In this document: positions 54,523-64,000 of the stretch, piece after piece
How the letters are laid out: the number at the start of each line of letters is the position of its first letter
How positions within the stretch are numbered: the first letter of the stretch is position 1
NCBI GenBank assembly: GCA_943735955.1
Contig: OX030960.1
Span: forward strand, 7,418,861 to 7,482,860
Direction of reading: 5' to 3'
From: Piscicola geometra
Lineage: Eukaryota; Annelida; Clitellata; Hirudinida; Piscicolidae
DNA: 64,000 nucleotides
Translations under genes and position numbers: made by a program
Notes under the pieces: model-generated
What the model saw: the letters and a program-made list of their open reading frames with translations, nothing else
Told to the model about the DNA's origin: nothing
Databases searched by the model: none

Positions 54523-54743
54523 TTTGAAGTGCTTTTTAGGCTAACTAGAAATATGAATACAAAAGAAAAATCCCGATAGAAGCGCGAAGAGCTTACGAGA
54601 AGAGGGAACAGATGCCTTTTTTCCCATTTTTATTTTTATACTGATCAACCTACTTATTATGCAGAAAATTCAAAATCTGATTGGACGTCTATCATATGAG
54701 TTCTATTTTTAGATCATTTTTCTTGAGAAAAAAAAACAAAAAA
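54523..54743. promoter_or_regulatory. divergent promoter region (alpha-tubulin B / F5/8C-like gene)
   Basis: Only 221 bases separate the minus-strand tubulin ATG from the candidate plus-strand ATG of the membrane protein, so both 5' UTRs and core promoters must lie here unless the latter has a further upstream exon. No clear TATA box was identified. Confidence 0.45.
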
Positions 54744-56726
54744 ATGATTAAAAATAATTTTTTTAAAAAATATTTTACTCAAAATAGTAAACAATATCTT
54801 TTAGTTTTGTTTATTTATTATATATCTTCGCAAATTAGTTTTTTCATGATTTTACCAAAGGATGATTCATCAATCGATTCAGCTTCAGATGTTACAGTCA
54901 GTGTGCGTCACTACAATTATTCTCTTATCTTCACAACAAAATCATATTTTAAAAAATCTTTATATATACGATTTTAATATAATATTTTAAACAATATTTT
55001 ATTATTATAATGATTTCCTTTTATTCCTACGTCAGCTAATAACATAAATAAAAACAAAATTTTAATTAAAGATAATTTACTTAATATTTATATAAAAAAA
55101 ATTTTAATGATTAAAATAGCTTATTTTCTGTTTTTTCATGTACATTTTCTATCAACTTTTATACATTTTAAAGGTACAAATCAAAACTTTAATTTTTTAT
55201 CCATTTCAAAGTTATTATATTTGACATTATAGTTTTTAATACTTCAAAGACATTTTCGAGCCTCTGGACTTAGCCTCTTTCGCTAAAGTCACTCAGCGTT
55301 TGGGCACCAGTTGGATCGACGCAGAGAACGGAATTGACGGGAACACGAGCACTTTCTCTTCGACGGGCAGCTCAGCACTTTATCCTTTCTGGGCTTTAGA
55401 CTTGCGTAAAGAGTACAACTTGCAGAGAATCGATTTTATAATCAAAGTCACGCCACATAAAGAGGACAAAAAGAAAACTTTTTTAACAAAATTGCTATGC
55501 GTCGGAACGTTGAATCTGAAGAGTTACGCCTTGGATTGGGAAAATACAAATATGATCAAATGCTTCGAGCAAATGGAAGTGTCTAAAGCTTACCAAATCA
55601 TGCATGAGTTAGAAGATTTAAGAAAAACTCGGATTATTACCTTTATGGGTCTTGAAGGTACAAGCATACAAGTCTATGATGTGGCTGTATACGCACAAGG
55701 TTTTCATGGCGCTTTAAAACATTTTATTTATATAAAAAAATCTTTTTGTTAAAAAATAATATTCTCGATAAAAATGTAGAATTTCTAAAGCCAATTAACA
55801 AGAGATTGAACCTTATTTAGTTGCTAGAGATCTTGTATCGTTTCCTTTCTTAAGTACTTTTCCTCACCACAGAATTTGAAGCCTTGGAACCTCCTGGGCC
55901 CCGTAACCACAAAATTATTCATATTCATTTCAAGCAACCTTTTTATTTAGTTTTAAAAGATAAATATGTATATAAGTTTATTTCTAAATAATTATAAATA
56001 ACACATTAAAGCTTTAAATATTTCAATGACAGTACACCATTTTAAGGCATTTTTCAAAATACAGATAAACTGGTATTGGAAATAATTCGTATTATAGTGG
56101 TTTTAGCAATGTTGGCAATTGTTGGATTTTTTAGTTACAGGTAAGAATTTTTATTAACTTTGCTTGACTATTTCTAAACTACTAAAAGAAGTTCATCTTA
56201 ATAAAAAAATAAAATTATATGTTAATTTGTTTTTTTAAGAGCTGGAGCAAGATCTAAAGCGGACATAGAAGAAGCAACTGTTATTAAAAAAAGGAAAAAA
56301 AAGAAAAATGTTGATGAAACAGCAGAAAACGTTGTTCTCGACAAAACTGATCCAGTTCTCAACACAACCGAACAAGTTGTAAACAAAACCAAACCAAGTC
56401 AAAACAAAAATGAACCAGTTCATAACAAGAGAGAACCAGATGTCGTTAATGAGGCAGTAAAAACGGATAAAAATATAAGAAAAAGTAAAAACGTGAAGCC
56501 TTATAAAAAAAGTGAAAGTTTCGTGGGGTCAGTCAAATCTAGGAGGTCTCTATCACATACACCATCACATACACCAAAGCCTACACCACCACACACACCA
56601 AGACCTACACCACCAAACACACCAACGAAACATGCGTCTGGAGCCTCAAATTGGGAGGAAAATGAAGATTCAAACGTTCCTAAGAAAGCTGCAAGTCTCA
56701 GCCAATATACAAGCAGCTTCAAATGA
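54744..56726 (+). CDS. type I membrane protein with F5/8C/fucolectin-like domain
   Basis: Exons 55250-55699, 55873-55902, 56065-56140 and 56240-56726 join with matching phases. A first exon at 54744-54900 (donor TCA|GTGTGC) fits in phase and supplies a signal-peptide-like N-terminus (QYLLVLFIYYISSQISFF). The total is about 399 residues. Exon 2 encodes a galactose-binding-like beta domain of the F5/8C or fucolectin type: LDLASFAKVTQ, ENGIDGNTSTF, PFWALDLRKEYNLQRIDF and a closing VYDVAVYAQ. A short Pro/Glu linker comes next (EALEPPGP), then a membrane segment (IIRIIVVLAMLAIVGFFSY). The cytoplasmic tail of about 160 residues is Lys-rich (KKRKKKKNV), has NK-x-PV spaced repeats and then a HTPSHTPKPTPPHTP-type Thr-Pro repeat. 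Likely a cell-surface lectin or adhesion receptor; ligand unknown. The first exon is less certain than the rest. Confidence 0.8.
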
Positions 56727-56756
56727 CAATAAGAGACCTAGTTCCTTTTAGTCGTA

Positions 56757-56762
56757 AATAAA
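56757..56762 (+). promoter_or_regulatory. poly(A) signal of the F5/8C-like gene
   Basis: AATAAA 31 bases after the stop codon. Confidence 0.7.
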
Positions 56763-57377
56763 GTTTAAAATGGCAAGATCAAGAGAGAGATGTAATACAT
56801 GTATAAAATGGCTTATTGGCCAAAAATGATTGTTTTTTTCATCAATTTTATAAGTTTTTTTTCAGAGAAACAAAAAAATTTGAGCCTTTCGTTCCAGAAC
56901 TTTAGAACTCAGTTGATTCTCTTGAAATTTGGTATTTTCAACTCTGCTCGAATTTAGGATAATAAGTTGATTAACAGTGATATAAATCTTGTAAAGGTTA
57001 GAACAATATTAAATAAATTGTTAAATGAAAATTTAAAAACGACCTAATGGCACTTTTTATTTGTGTTCTTACGAGTCTTGTTCATAATAACATTAAAATT
57101 AACTCATCTGGAAAAATGATTTTATGAACTGCAGTTAACTACTAACTTAAACTGTAACTGTAACTGAGTAATCTGTAAACTTTAACTGTTATACTAATAA
57201 TAATACAAAAAAGTAACGGTAACACAAGTAAAATAAACTAAATATAAATAATTTAAGCTAAATTAATTGTATCTGTACAGGAATTTTGAAATAAAATGTT
57301 TAACGCTTTGGTCTTTCCATGTTAATCATAAGTTTATTTTTACTTAATATATTATCACTTTTTCACGCGATTTAAAT
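56763..57377. other. spacer before the last gene
   Basis: AT-rich, no recognised feature; would include the promoter of the gene starting at 57378. Confidence 0.5.
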
Positions 57378-60300
57378 ATGAAAGTTGATATCTTGTCAAA
57401 TTGGATTGCAAATAAGGTAAATTTAATACATACCAAAATATATTAATTCAATTTTCTCATTTACTCAAAATTACACAATCACTTTAGATTTCTGGAGATG
57501 AAGAGAAAATACTGGCTGATGAGATGGCAAGTGCCTCTCTCAGGAACCAGTTTGACTTGTTTCTTTATAAGCTGCTTAAGAGTTTTTCTAACCAGAAAAT
57601 TGGAATTACCTGGACTCCTATTTTGATAGCAAGGTTTGTGACATGATTTGGGATATTTATATTAATATGAATTATAATTCATTTTATATTTAAATTATAA
57701 ATGTAGAATAATTTTTGTATCAGTTTCAAAAATGCGTGCTCAAAGCTGCATTTTGAGGTATTCTTAGAGCTTTGGGGAGCATTGAATGAACACCTTGAAA
57801 CTTCATCAGAAGGTTTTTATTATTTAAAAGTTCAAAAATATTTTGTATTTTAAATAAAAGTGTATTATAAAACTATCAAACGGTTTCAAACATCTCAACT
57901 CAATTTACAACACAATAATCACCAAAACTCCAAGAAAACCAAGTTTGTCTCCTGGAGCTGATGTTTCTTTTCCTCGGGGGCTTGTGTCTGGACGACCTGC
58001 CAGAGAGGGCAAGTGCAGCCTTCCACCAGCACCACACTACTACTCAACAACTCATTGTCGCGTGCATAAAGCATCACATCACAGATGAACAGGTACTAAA
58101 AGTAATCTTTAATAATGTTGATCTTGTTTAAACAAATACTATTCCCTTCACCACCACTACTACTAATACCACTACTACTACGACCACCACTACTACTACT
58201 CCTACTACCACTACTGCTGTGGCTAATACTACCACCACCACTATCAGACACAATCTCAAAGAGCATTGGTAGCCTCCCTGGAGCTTCTCAGACGCCTCGG
58301 AGAAAGCTTTCTCGCCTTCTCCGAACATTCACACATCCTTAAGAAGCACTCCACCTCACATCCACACCTAGAGTATTTGTCGAACAAACATTCGTGCGTG
58401 AACTTTGTCTCTGATAACTTCCACGGCGTATCGATGGTGTTTCCGTGCTTTGGGGAGGGCTTGTCTGGTAAAGTCCACTCATCGATCACTCTTCGGCAAG
58501 ATGGTCCTTTGATCAGTTGGGTGAGTGTGGGAGTGGTGCGGAGTGGAAGGGAGGGGGTAAGGATAATAATAATGGTGAAATAATTAACAACAAAATGTAT
58601 CATAACATCATAAAATCATCATTCAAAAACTTATTCATTATTTCTTAACTTTATCATGCAATCTATTGACTTTTACATACTTAATTTCGTAATTAATATC
58701 AAATCCCACCCAAGGTCAAACTACTGCTTTTCAAGCTGCAGTGGCTGAGCATCAAGTGCGGCAGACGATTATCGAAGGAAAGCGCCACTGTGTGCCACGC
58801 TTGCATCCCATTCATCATGAGCCTAGTGAAGAAGGGAGGAGGGAAGGGCGGTGCTGATAATGATGAGATCGTTATCAAGAGCAGCAAGAAAGTATCGAAA
58901 AGAGTAGATAATCTTGAAAATGGTTCCACTGAGAACACATTCTACTCAAGTCTGGTTCAAATCATTCTGCACAACTACCACATCATCGTGGAGTTCTCAA
59001 GCATGCACTCGTTGGATGGTCATCAAGAGGCCATTGCTCAACTCTTGATCAGCCTTCTCCTGTCTAAAATGTCGGTGGTGCTGATGATGGTGGTGGTGGG
59101 TTCGTTGATGATGAGGGTGATGATAATGATAAGGATGAAAATATTGGTTTTATAATAAATTTTCATGATCAGCATTATCCCCATCATGATCAACATCATA
59201 ATCATCATCATCACCACTACCACCATCATCATCACTACCACCATCATTATCACTACCGCCACCAGTGAACTTCAAAGAGCAGTGGCTGAATCCATATTCA
59301 GTGACCATTCCAGCTGCCACTTCATCCACCTTTCCTCCTTCCTTCCCCACCTCTGTAACCACCTCAGACGATCATTATCATCACTCCTGCAAAAAGCGTC
59401 GTCATCATCATCATCATCGTCCTCATCATCATCATCTGTGACACCTGTCAAAAAGAAGAAAATGTCAAAGTATTTATTAAATATTTTTTAATTCATAATT
59501 CATTTCCTTTCGAACCCGTCCACTCTTCCACTACATCTCCACTCTTCCACCATCTCTCCACTCTCTCACCATCTCTCCACTCTCTCACCATCTCTCCACT
59601 CTTCCACCATCTCTCCACTCTCTCACCATCTCTCCACTCTCTCACCATCTCTCCACTCTCTCACTATCTCTCCACTCTCTCACCATCTCTCCACTCTCTC
59701 ACCATTCCTCCACTCTCTCACCATTCCTCCACTCTTCCACCATCTCTCCACTCTTTCACCACCATCCTTACCACCCCATCATCCCATCCACCAGTACCCT
59801 CAAGAAAGACAATCATTGTATAAAGATTGCATGCATGGAATGGAGTGGTGGTCATGATGATGATGGTGGTGGTCATGATGATGATGATGGTGGTAGTGAT
59901 GACGATCGTAAAAGAATGGTGAGACAGATGTTGGATGGGTGTAAGGTGGAGTGGAGAAGGATGGATGGAAAGATGATGATGGAGGGATCGACTGGCGATG
60001 AAGGAGTTAAAGAAGATGTCTTGAGGCTCTTACAGGTGGATATTACTTCATCATCATCATCATCATCATCCATCACCGATCCAACATTATAAAATTCATT
60101 CTTTGCTTTATCACAACCTTTAGTCCACCAGCATCATCATCATCACGCCATTACCATACATCATTACCAAAGCCATCATCACCATCACCACTTCACCATC
60201 ATCATCACCATATCATCATCACCATATCATCATCACCATATCATCATCACCATATCATCATCACCATATCACCATCACCATTACGCAACATCATCACCAC

Positions 60301-62734
60301 CCAACACACCACAACCGACCAATCACAACCGACCAATCACAACCGACCAGATTCTACGCCGGCACATCCTTCCATTCTCCAATAAACGAGAAATCACCAA
60401 GGCAACGATTGCAACAATGCTACTACTATCATCACCAGCCGTCTGGTCGCACGCCGTGTTGCGTGTATGTGTGCGTGTTCTTCATGAGGGCGTGCAAGAT
60501 GCCCTCTGTGTGGAGGTGGTACGTTGTAGTAGTTGTTGTGGTATTTGTTGTAGTTGTTGTACGTTGTAGTAGTTGTATGTTGTTGTGGTAGTTGTATGTT
60601 GTTGTAGTTGTTGTATGTTGTTGTAGTAGTTGTATGTTGTTGTGGTGCTGTAGTTGTTGTGGTGCTGTAGTTGTTGCTGTTGTGGTTGTTGTAGTAGTTG
60701 TTGTAGGTTTTGTTGTAGTTGTTGCTTTTGTTGTTGTTTGTGAAGTAGATGTTGTTGTGGTTTTTCCTATGCTGTTCTTTTTTCTTTAGTTGTCTTTTTT
60801 GAATAACATCACTTCCAACCAACACTACTATCATCACCACCCCTTCCCATTCATCATCAAGATGCTATGTAGACAGACAGGCGTAGAGTGTCTGTGTGCT
60901 TGGATGTGTGAGTTGATCGCTCTGTTAGAAAAGGTTCTTTAATTGCTATTTTTATACATTAATTATTGATTAAAATAAAAGCATTATTAATTACAATTAT
61001 TATTTTTTATTAAACTAATTATTATTTATTCAAAAAAATTTATATTCACAATTCCTTAAAATAACTAATTCATAATCATTACATAATCATGGTCCACGAC
61101 CTGAATTTATGGTCAAAAATTTCCCCATTCATCACCCAAGCACCACCATCTCCACCCACGCAGCTCTCGCCTAGCAACGCTGGTGAGTGTAGGCGGGCCC
61201 TAGCAACCACCATCTGCCACTCTCTCAAGTCTCTGCAGGGCATCAAAGCTGTCGATGCATTCCTCTATTCTGTCTGTCTTCCATTCGTTCATTCATTCAT
61301 TTATTCATTCAATTATTCATTCATTCATTCATTTATTCATTCATTCATTCATTTATTCATTCATTCATTCATTTATTCATTCATTCATTAATTCATCATT
61401 CTATTTATTTTATCTTTACGTTAAATCTTTTATTCATTCATACATTCGTTCAGCCAATTCTTCATCCTTTCATCCATTTGTTCATCCATCCAACCATCCA
61501 TCCATCCATCCATCTAACCCTTTATAATTCTCGATTCATGCAGTTATTGAAGGATTCCCAAGTATCGTCATCATCATCATCATCATCATCATCACCACCT
61601 AACGGAAACACCTTCCAGATCATTATCACGATCTCCAACGCTCTAGACAGGGTTTCTGCCTTGAATATTCAATGACTTTAAATGAAACTCGGCGTAAATT
61701 TGATGAAATAATGATTAGAAGTTGAGATGGCACTCACTAAGTACAAGCCATTTAATTATTATTATTTGTTTACCAATTATCATTAATCAATCAATTAATC
61801 ATTTATTGATCTAAAAAAGCAAGAAATTATTCACCGAAAACTTTTTGCAGAAACTAAGTCAACGCTACATGAATGAGGCATGTGTGCTTCCACTCAGGGA
61901 GCTAAGAGGCCGATGTGGGAGGGAGGTAGCCAGAGGGTTGGAGTGGTTTCAAGGGGTGGTGGAGGGAGGGCTGTGGAAGAGGGTGGTTGGTGGTGGTGGT
62001 AGTGGTAGTTGTGAGGGTGGTTGTGGTGGTGGTAGTTGTAGTGATGGGAGTGGGGGTGGGGGTGGGGATGGTAAGATTGGTGGAACGAATAAAACGAAGG
62101 AGAATTTTTCCAAGAAAAAAAAGAGAAAGCGAAGTGCTGCTGATGATGATGACGCTGGAAAGTATGATGGTGCTGATGATGATGCCGGAAAGTATGATGG
62201 TGCTGATGATGATGCCGGAAAGTATGATGGTGCTGATGATGATGATAGAGAGATCTTGTCTACGTATATGCTAGCTTTGTGTACACTCTTAAGAGGTCAT
62301 AAGAAGGTCGTGTCGGTTAAGATTGGTGAGGATGATAATGATGATGATGATGATGATGGGGATAACAAAGATGGAGGAAAACCAGTCGATGATGATGATG
62401 ATTATGAGGAAGATGAAAAAGATGATGATGAGGATGGGGAAAAAGAAGAAGAGAAGGATGTTAAAGCGCTTAAAAGTGAAGCGGATGCAAAGGCGGTGAT
62501 GATGATGATGTCGGATGATTTCATCATGACAGCCATTCATGTGGTGGAGAATGGTTTGATTGAAGGAAAGAAAGTAAGGGAAGGATGGTGATGAAGGAGT
62601 TGTATATATTTATGATAATGTATGTATTCATAAGTTGAAAAGTTATTATAATTGGATTTAGGACAAAAATAATAATAATATCATACATTACTACTACTAC
62701 TTCTACTACTTCTACTACTACTACTTCTACTACT

Positions 62735-62795
<61 letters not shown>

Positions 62796-64000
62796 TTACT
62801 AAATAGAATCATCATCACCCCCAGAACTTGAAAGCCATTGAAATGTGTAGAGATTACTTGTCAGAAGTTTTCCAGTCGAAAAGAATCAACAACATCAACA
62901 AAAACAAAAATATTAATAATAATAATAATCTTCTTGGAAAGGCTTTTGACGCTGTGTTTAAATTAGCTGTTAAGGCATACAAAGTCATTAATAACTTCAG
63001 TACTACCACTACTACTACTACTACTACCACCATCACCACCATTGATGATAATAATAATCACAAAAATAATAATAAAAATAACGTTATAGATGGCTACGCA
63101 ATAAACACGGTAAATGCCAAGAGGATGGAGGTTACGTTGCGACGTAGTGTGGTGGTAGTGAGGGTGTTGTGGGGCGGGATGGAGGTGGTGCAGGTGGGTG
63201 AGGTGCTGGAGAAGTTTTTCGTTGCCATGGTGAGTGGTGGGGGGTTTGGGGGGGGGGGTGGTGGGATGGTAATATTGATGGGGGGGGTGCGGTTATGATG
63301 ATGATGATGGTGATGATGGTGATGGTTGTGCTAGTAATGATTATGGTTGTGTCAGTGAATGGTTTGGATGGTGATGATGATGATGATGGTGTTGATCATG
63401 ATGATGGTGGTTGTGATGATGATCATTACAGGATATTGCAGCAAAGAAAGACTGGGCTGTGATCACGTGTTACTTGCTGGCATGGCAACAGTTGCTTGCT
63501 GAAAAACACGTCATTGAAAATAACAATAATAATAACAATAGTAATAATAATAATAATAAATATAATAACAAAAACGAAAAAAATAGTAATAAGAATAAAC
63601 GTAGAAATATGGACGGCATGAAAGAACTACTGTTTATTTCTTCTCAACATGTTAGATGAATTCTTATATTTAAATTTTTTTCAAATAATTATTTACAATT
63701 TTAAAATTTAAAAAAATTAGTTTTATGTTTTCAACTTTTAAAATTATTATTTTATAATAAGTGCAAATTATTCGTCAGATTATCGCCTCGATTCAATCAC
63801 TCATCCACCACCACCACCCCCCTGCACCCACCCTTGCCACCATGCTGGACACCCTCAGTGCAATACTGCTGCTAGGAAATGTTAGGAGGAGATGGATGGA
63901 TGGATGGGCTGGTGGATGAATGGAGGGAATGCTGGGTGGATTGGTTGATGAACGAGTGGAGTGGTGTATAAATTGTCTAAACCTTTAAATTCACTCATGT
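57378..64000 (+). CDS. large unrecognised multi-exon protein, 3' end off the window
   Basis: Sixteen exons join with consistent phases: 57378-57416, 57488-57633, 57724-57812, 57944-58092, 58248-58520, 58715-59070, 59266-59469, 59795-60035, 60351-60515, 60862-60933, 61164-61271, 61544-61651, 61851-62573, 62825-63229, 63432-63650 and about 63779-63877. More than 1100 residues are covered. The start MKVDILSNWIANK is a plausible true ATG. Conserved-looking blocks are mostly amphipathic helices rich in Leu and Cys: FDLFLYKLLKSF, FLGGLCLDDLPERA, ALVASLELLRRLGESFL, LLLFKLQWLSIKCGRRLS, MLLLSSPAVWSHAVLRV, LCAWMCELIALLEK, WAVITCYLLAWQQLLAEK. This suggests a HEAT/ARM-type helical solenoid, but I cannot name the family. 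Asp-, Gly-, Ser-, Thr- and Asn-rich inserts made of in-frame triplet repeats interrupt it, above all in exons 7, 8, 13, 14 and 15. No signal peptide. Confidence 0.7.
58139..58247. repeat. (ACT)n-rich imperfect repeat before an exon
   Basis: Degenerate ACT/ACC triplets forming the 3' part of intron 4 of the last gene, ending at the acceptor CTATCAG|ACACAA. Confidence 0.9.
59160..59265. repeat. ATC/ACC triplet repeat before an exon
   Basis: CATCATCACCACTACCACC-type DNA making up most of intron 6 of the last gene up to the acceptor CCACCAG|TGAAC. Confidence 0.85.
59515..59765. repeat. minisatellite, 19-20 base unit in intron 7
   Basis: About 12 units of CTCTCACCATCTCTCCA, with CTCTTCCACC and CACCATTCCTCC variants. 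Strongly pyrimidine-rich on the sense strand. Confidence 0.95.
60125..60350. repeat. 14-base tandem repeat CATATCATCATCAC and CACAACCGACCAAT
   Basis: About five copies of CATATCATCATCAC at 60205-60275, then three copies of an ACAACCGACCAATC unit. The last copy (ACAACCGACCAG) forms the acceptor of exon 9 of the last gene. Confidence 0.9.
60530..60760. repeat. GTT/GTA-rich degenerate repeat in intron 9
   Basis: TTGTTGTAGTTGTATGTTG-type units directly after the exon 9 donor. Val-rich frames on the plus strand are intronic. Confidence 0.9.
61283..61395. repeat. (ATTC)n tetranucleotide repeat in intron 11
   Basis: ATTCATTCATTC with TTATTC variants, starting right after the exon 11 donor and continuing in weaker form to about 61510 as CATC repeats. 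Confidence 0.95.
62685..62800. repeat. (ACT)n microsatellite before exon 14
   Basis: ACT repeats with TCT and ACC interruptions in intron 13, about 25 bases upstream of the acceptor CACCCCCAG|AACTTG. Confidence 0.95.
63230..63431. repeat. G-rich and (GAT)n repeat filling intron 14
   Basis: GTGGGGGGTTTGGGGGGGGGGGTGG, then ATGATGATGATGGTG-type DNA up to the acceptor ATTACAG|GATATT. The G-rich part follows directly after the donor. Confidence 0.9.

Noticed and set aside
59515..60350. CRISPR-like array of short repeats
   Set aside because: The units are directly adjacent, with no spacers, inside introns of a eukaryotic gene.

Overview
The window is animal (metazoan) nuclear DNA. It is AT-rich, its genes are split by many short introns with ordinary GT..AG ends, and it holds very many microsatellites, a LINE and tRNA-derived SINEs. 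The gene set (alpha-tubulin, ARPC5, a four-domain fasciclin protein, PARG, a SUEL-lectin/CUB/sushi protein, an F5/8C-like membrane protein) is that of a bilaterian invertebrate. The triplet repeats that run through coding exons make me think of a lophotrochozoan such as a leech or other annelid, but that is only a guess. All gene models were built by eye from splice signals, matching intron phases and protein motifs.

Region 1-7.2 kb, minus strand: the 3' part of a secreted or membrane protein with a SUEL lectin domain, a CUB domain carrying a very large Asn/Gln/Ser-rich insert, and a CCP (sushi) domain. Region 7.2-30.8 kb is almost gene-free. It holds triplet repeats, a G-rich 33-base minisatellite, a (TG)n tract of about 690 bases, two copies of one tRNA-derived SINE, a second SINE-like unit and one isolated candidate exon.

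Region 30.9-41.5 kb, all minus strand: a complete 16-exon, 640-residue protein with four FAS1 domains; ARPC5 of the Arp2/3 complex (153 residues, 5 exons); and an unrecognised 406-residue type II membrane protein (7 exons). Region 41.8-46.1 kb: a nearly intact L2/CR1-like LINE on the plus strand with one in-frame stop, then a decayed RNase H piece of another non-LTR element.

Region 46.4-54.5 kb: two alpha-tubulin genes in inverted, convergent orientation. Their proteins are identical except for the last residue (Tyr or Phe). Between them on the plus strand lie a PARG-like gene that stops at an (ACT)n tract before the catalytic core, and an unrecognised 745-residue gene. Region 54.7-64.0 kb, plus strand: a type I membrane protein with an F5/8C/fucolectin-like domain, divergent from the second tubulin, and then a large unrecognised gene of at least 16 exons that runs off the window.

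The genes do not form one pathway. Tubulin and Arp2/3 are cytoskeletal; the SUEL/CUB/CCP, FAS1, type II and F5/8C-like proteins are cell-surface or extracellular. The most unusual features are the homogenised tubulin pair, the PARG fragment, the repeat-invaded exons and the placing of (ACT)n tracts at splice sites.
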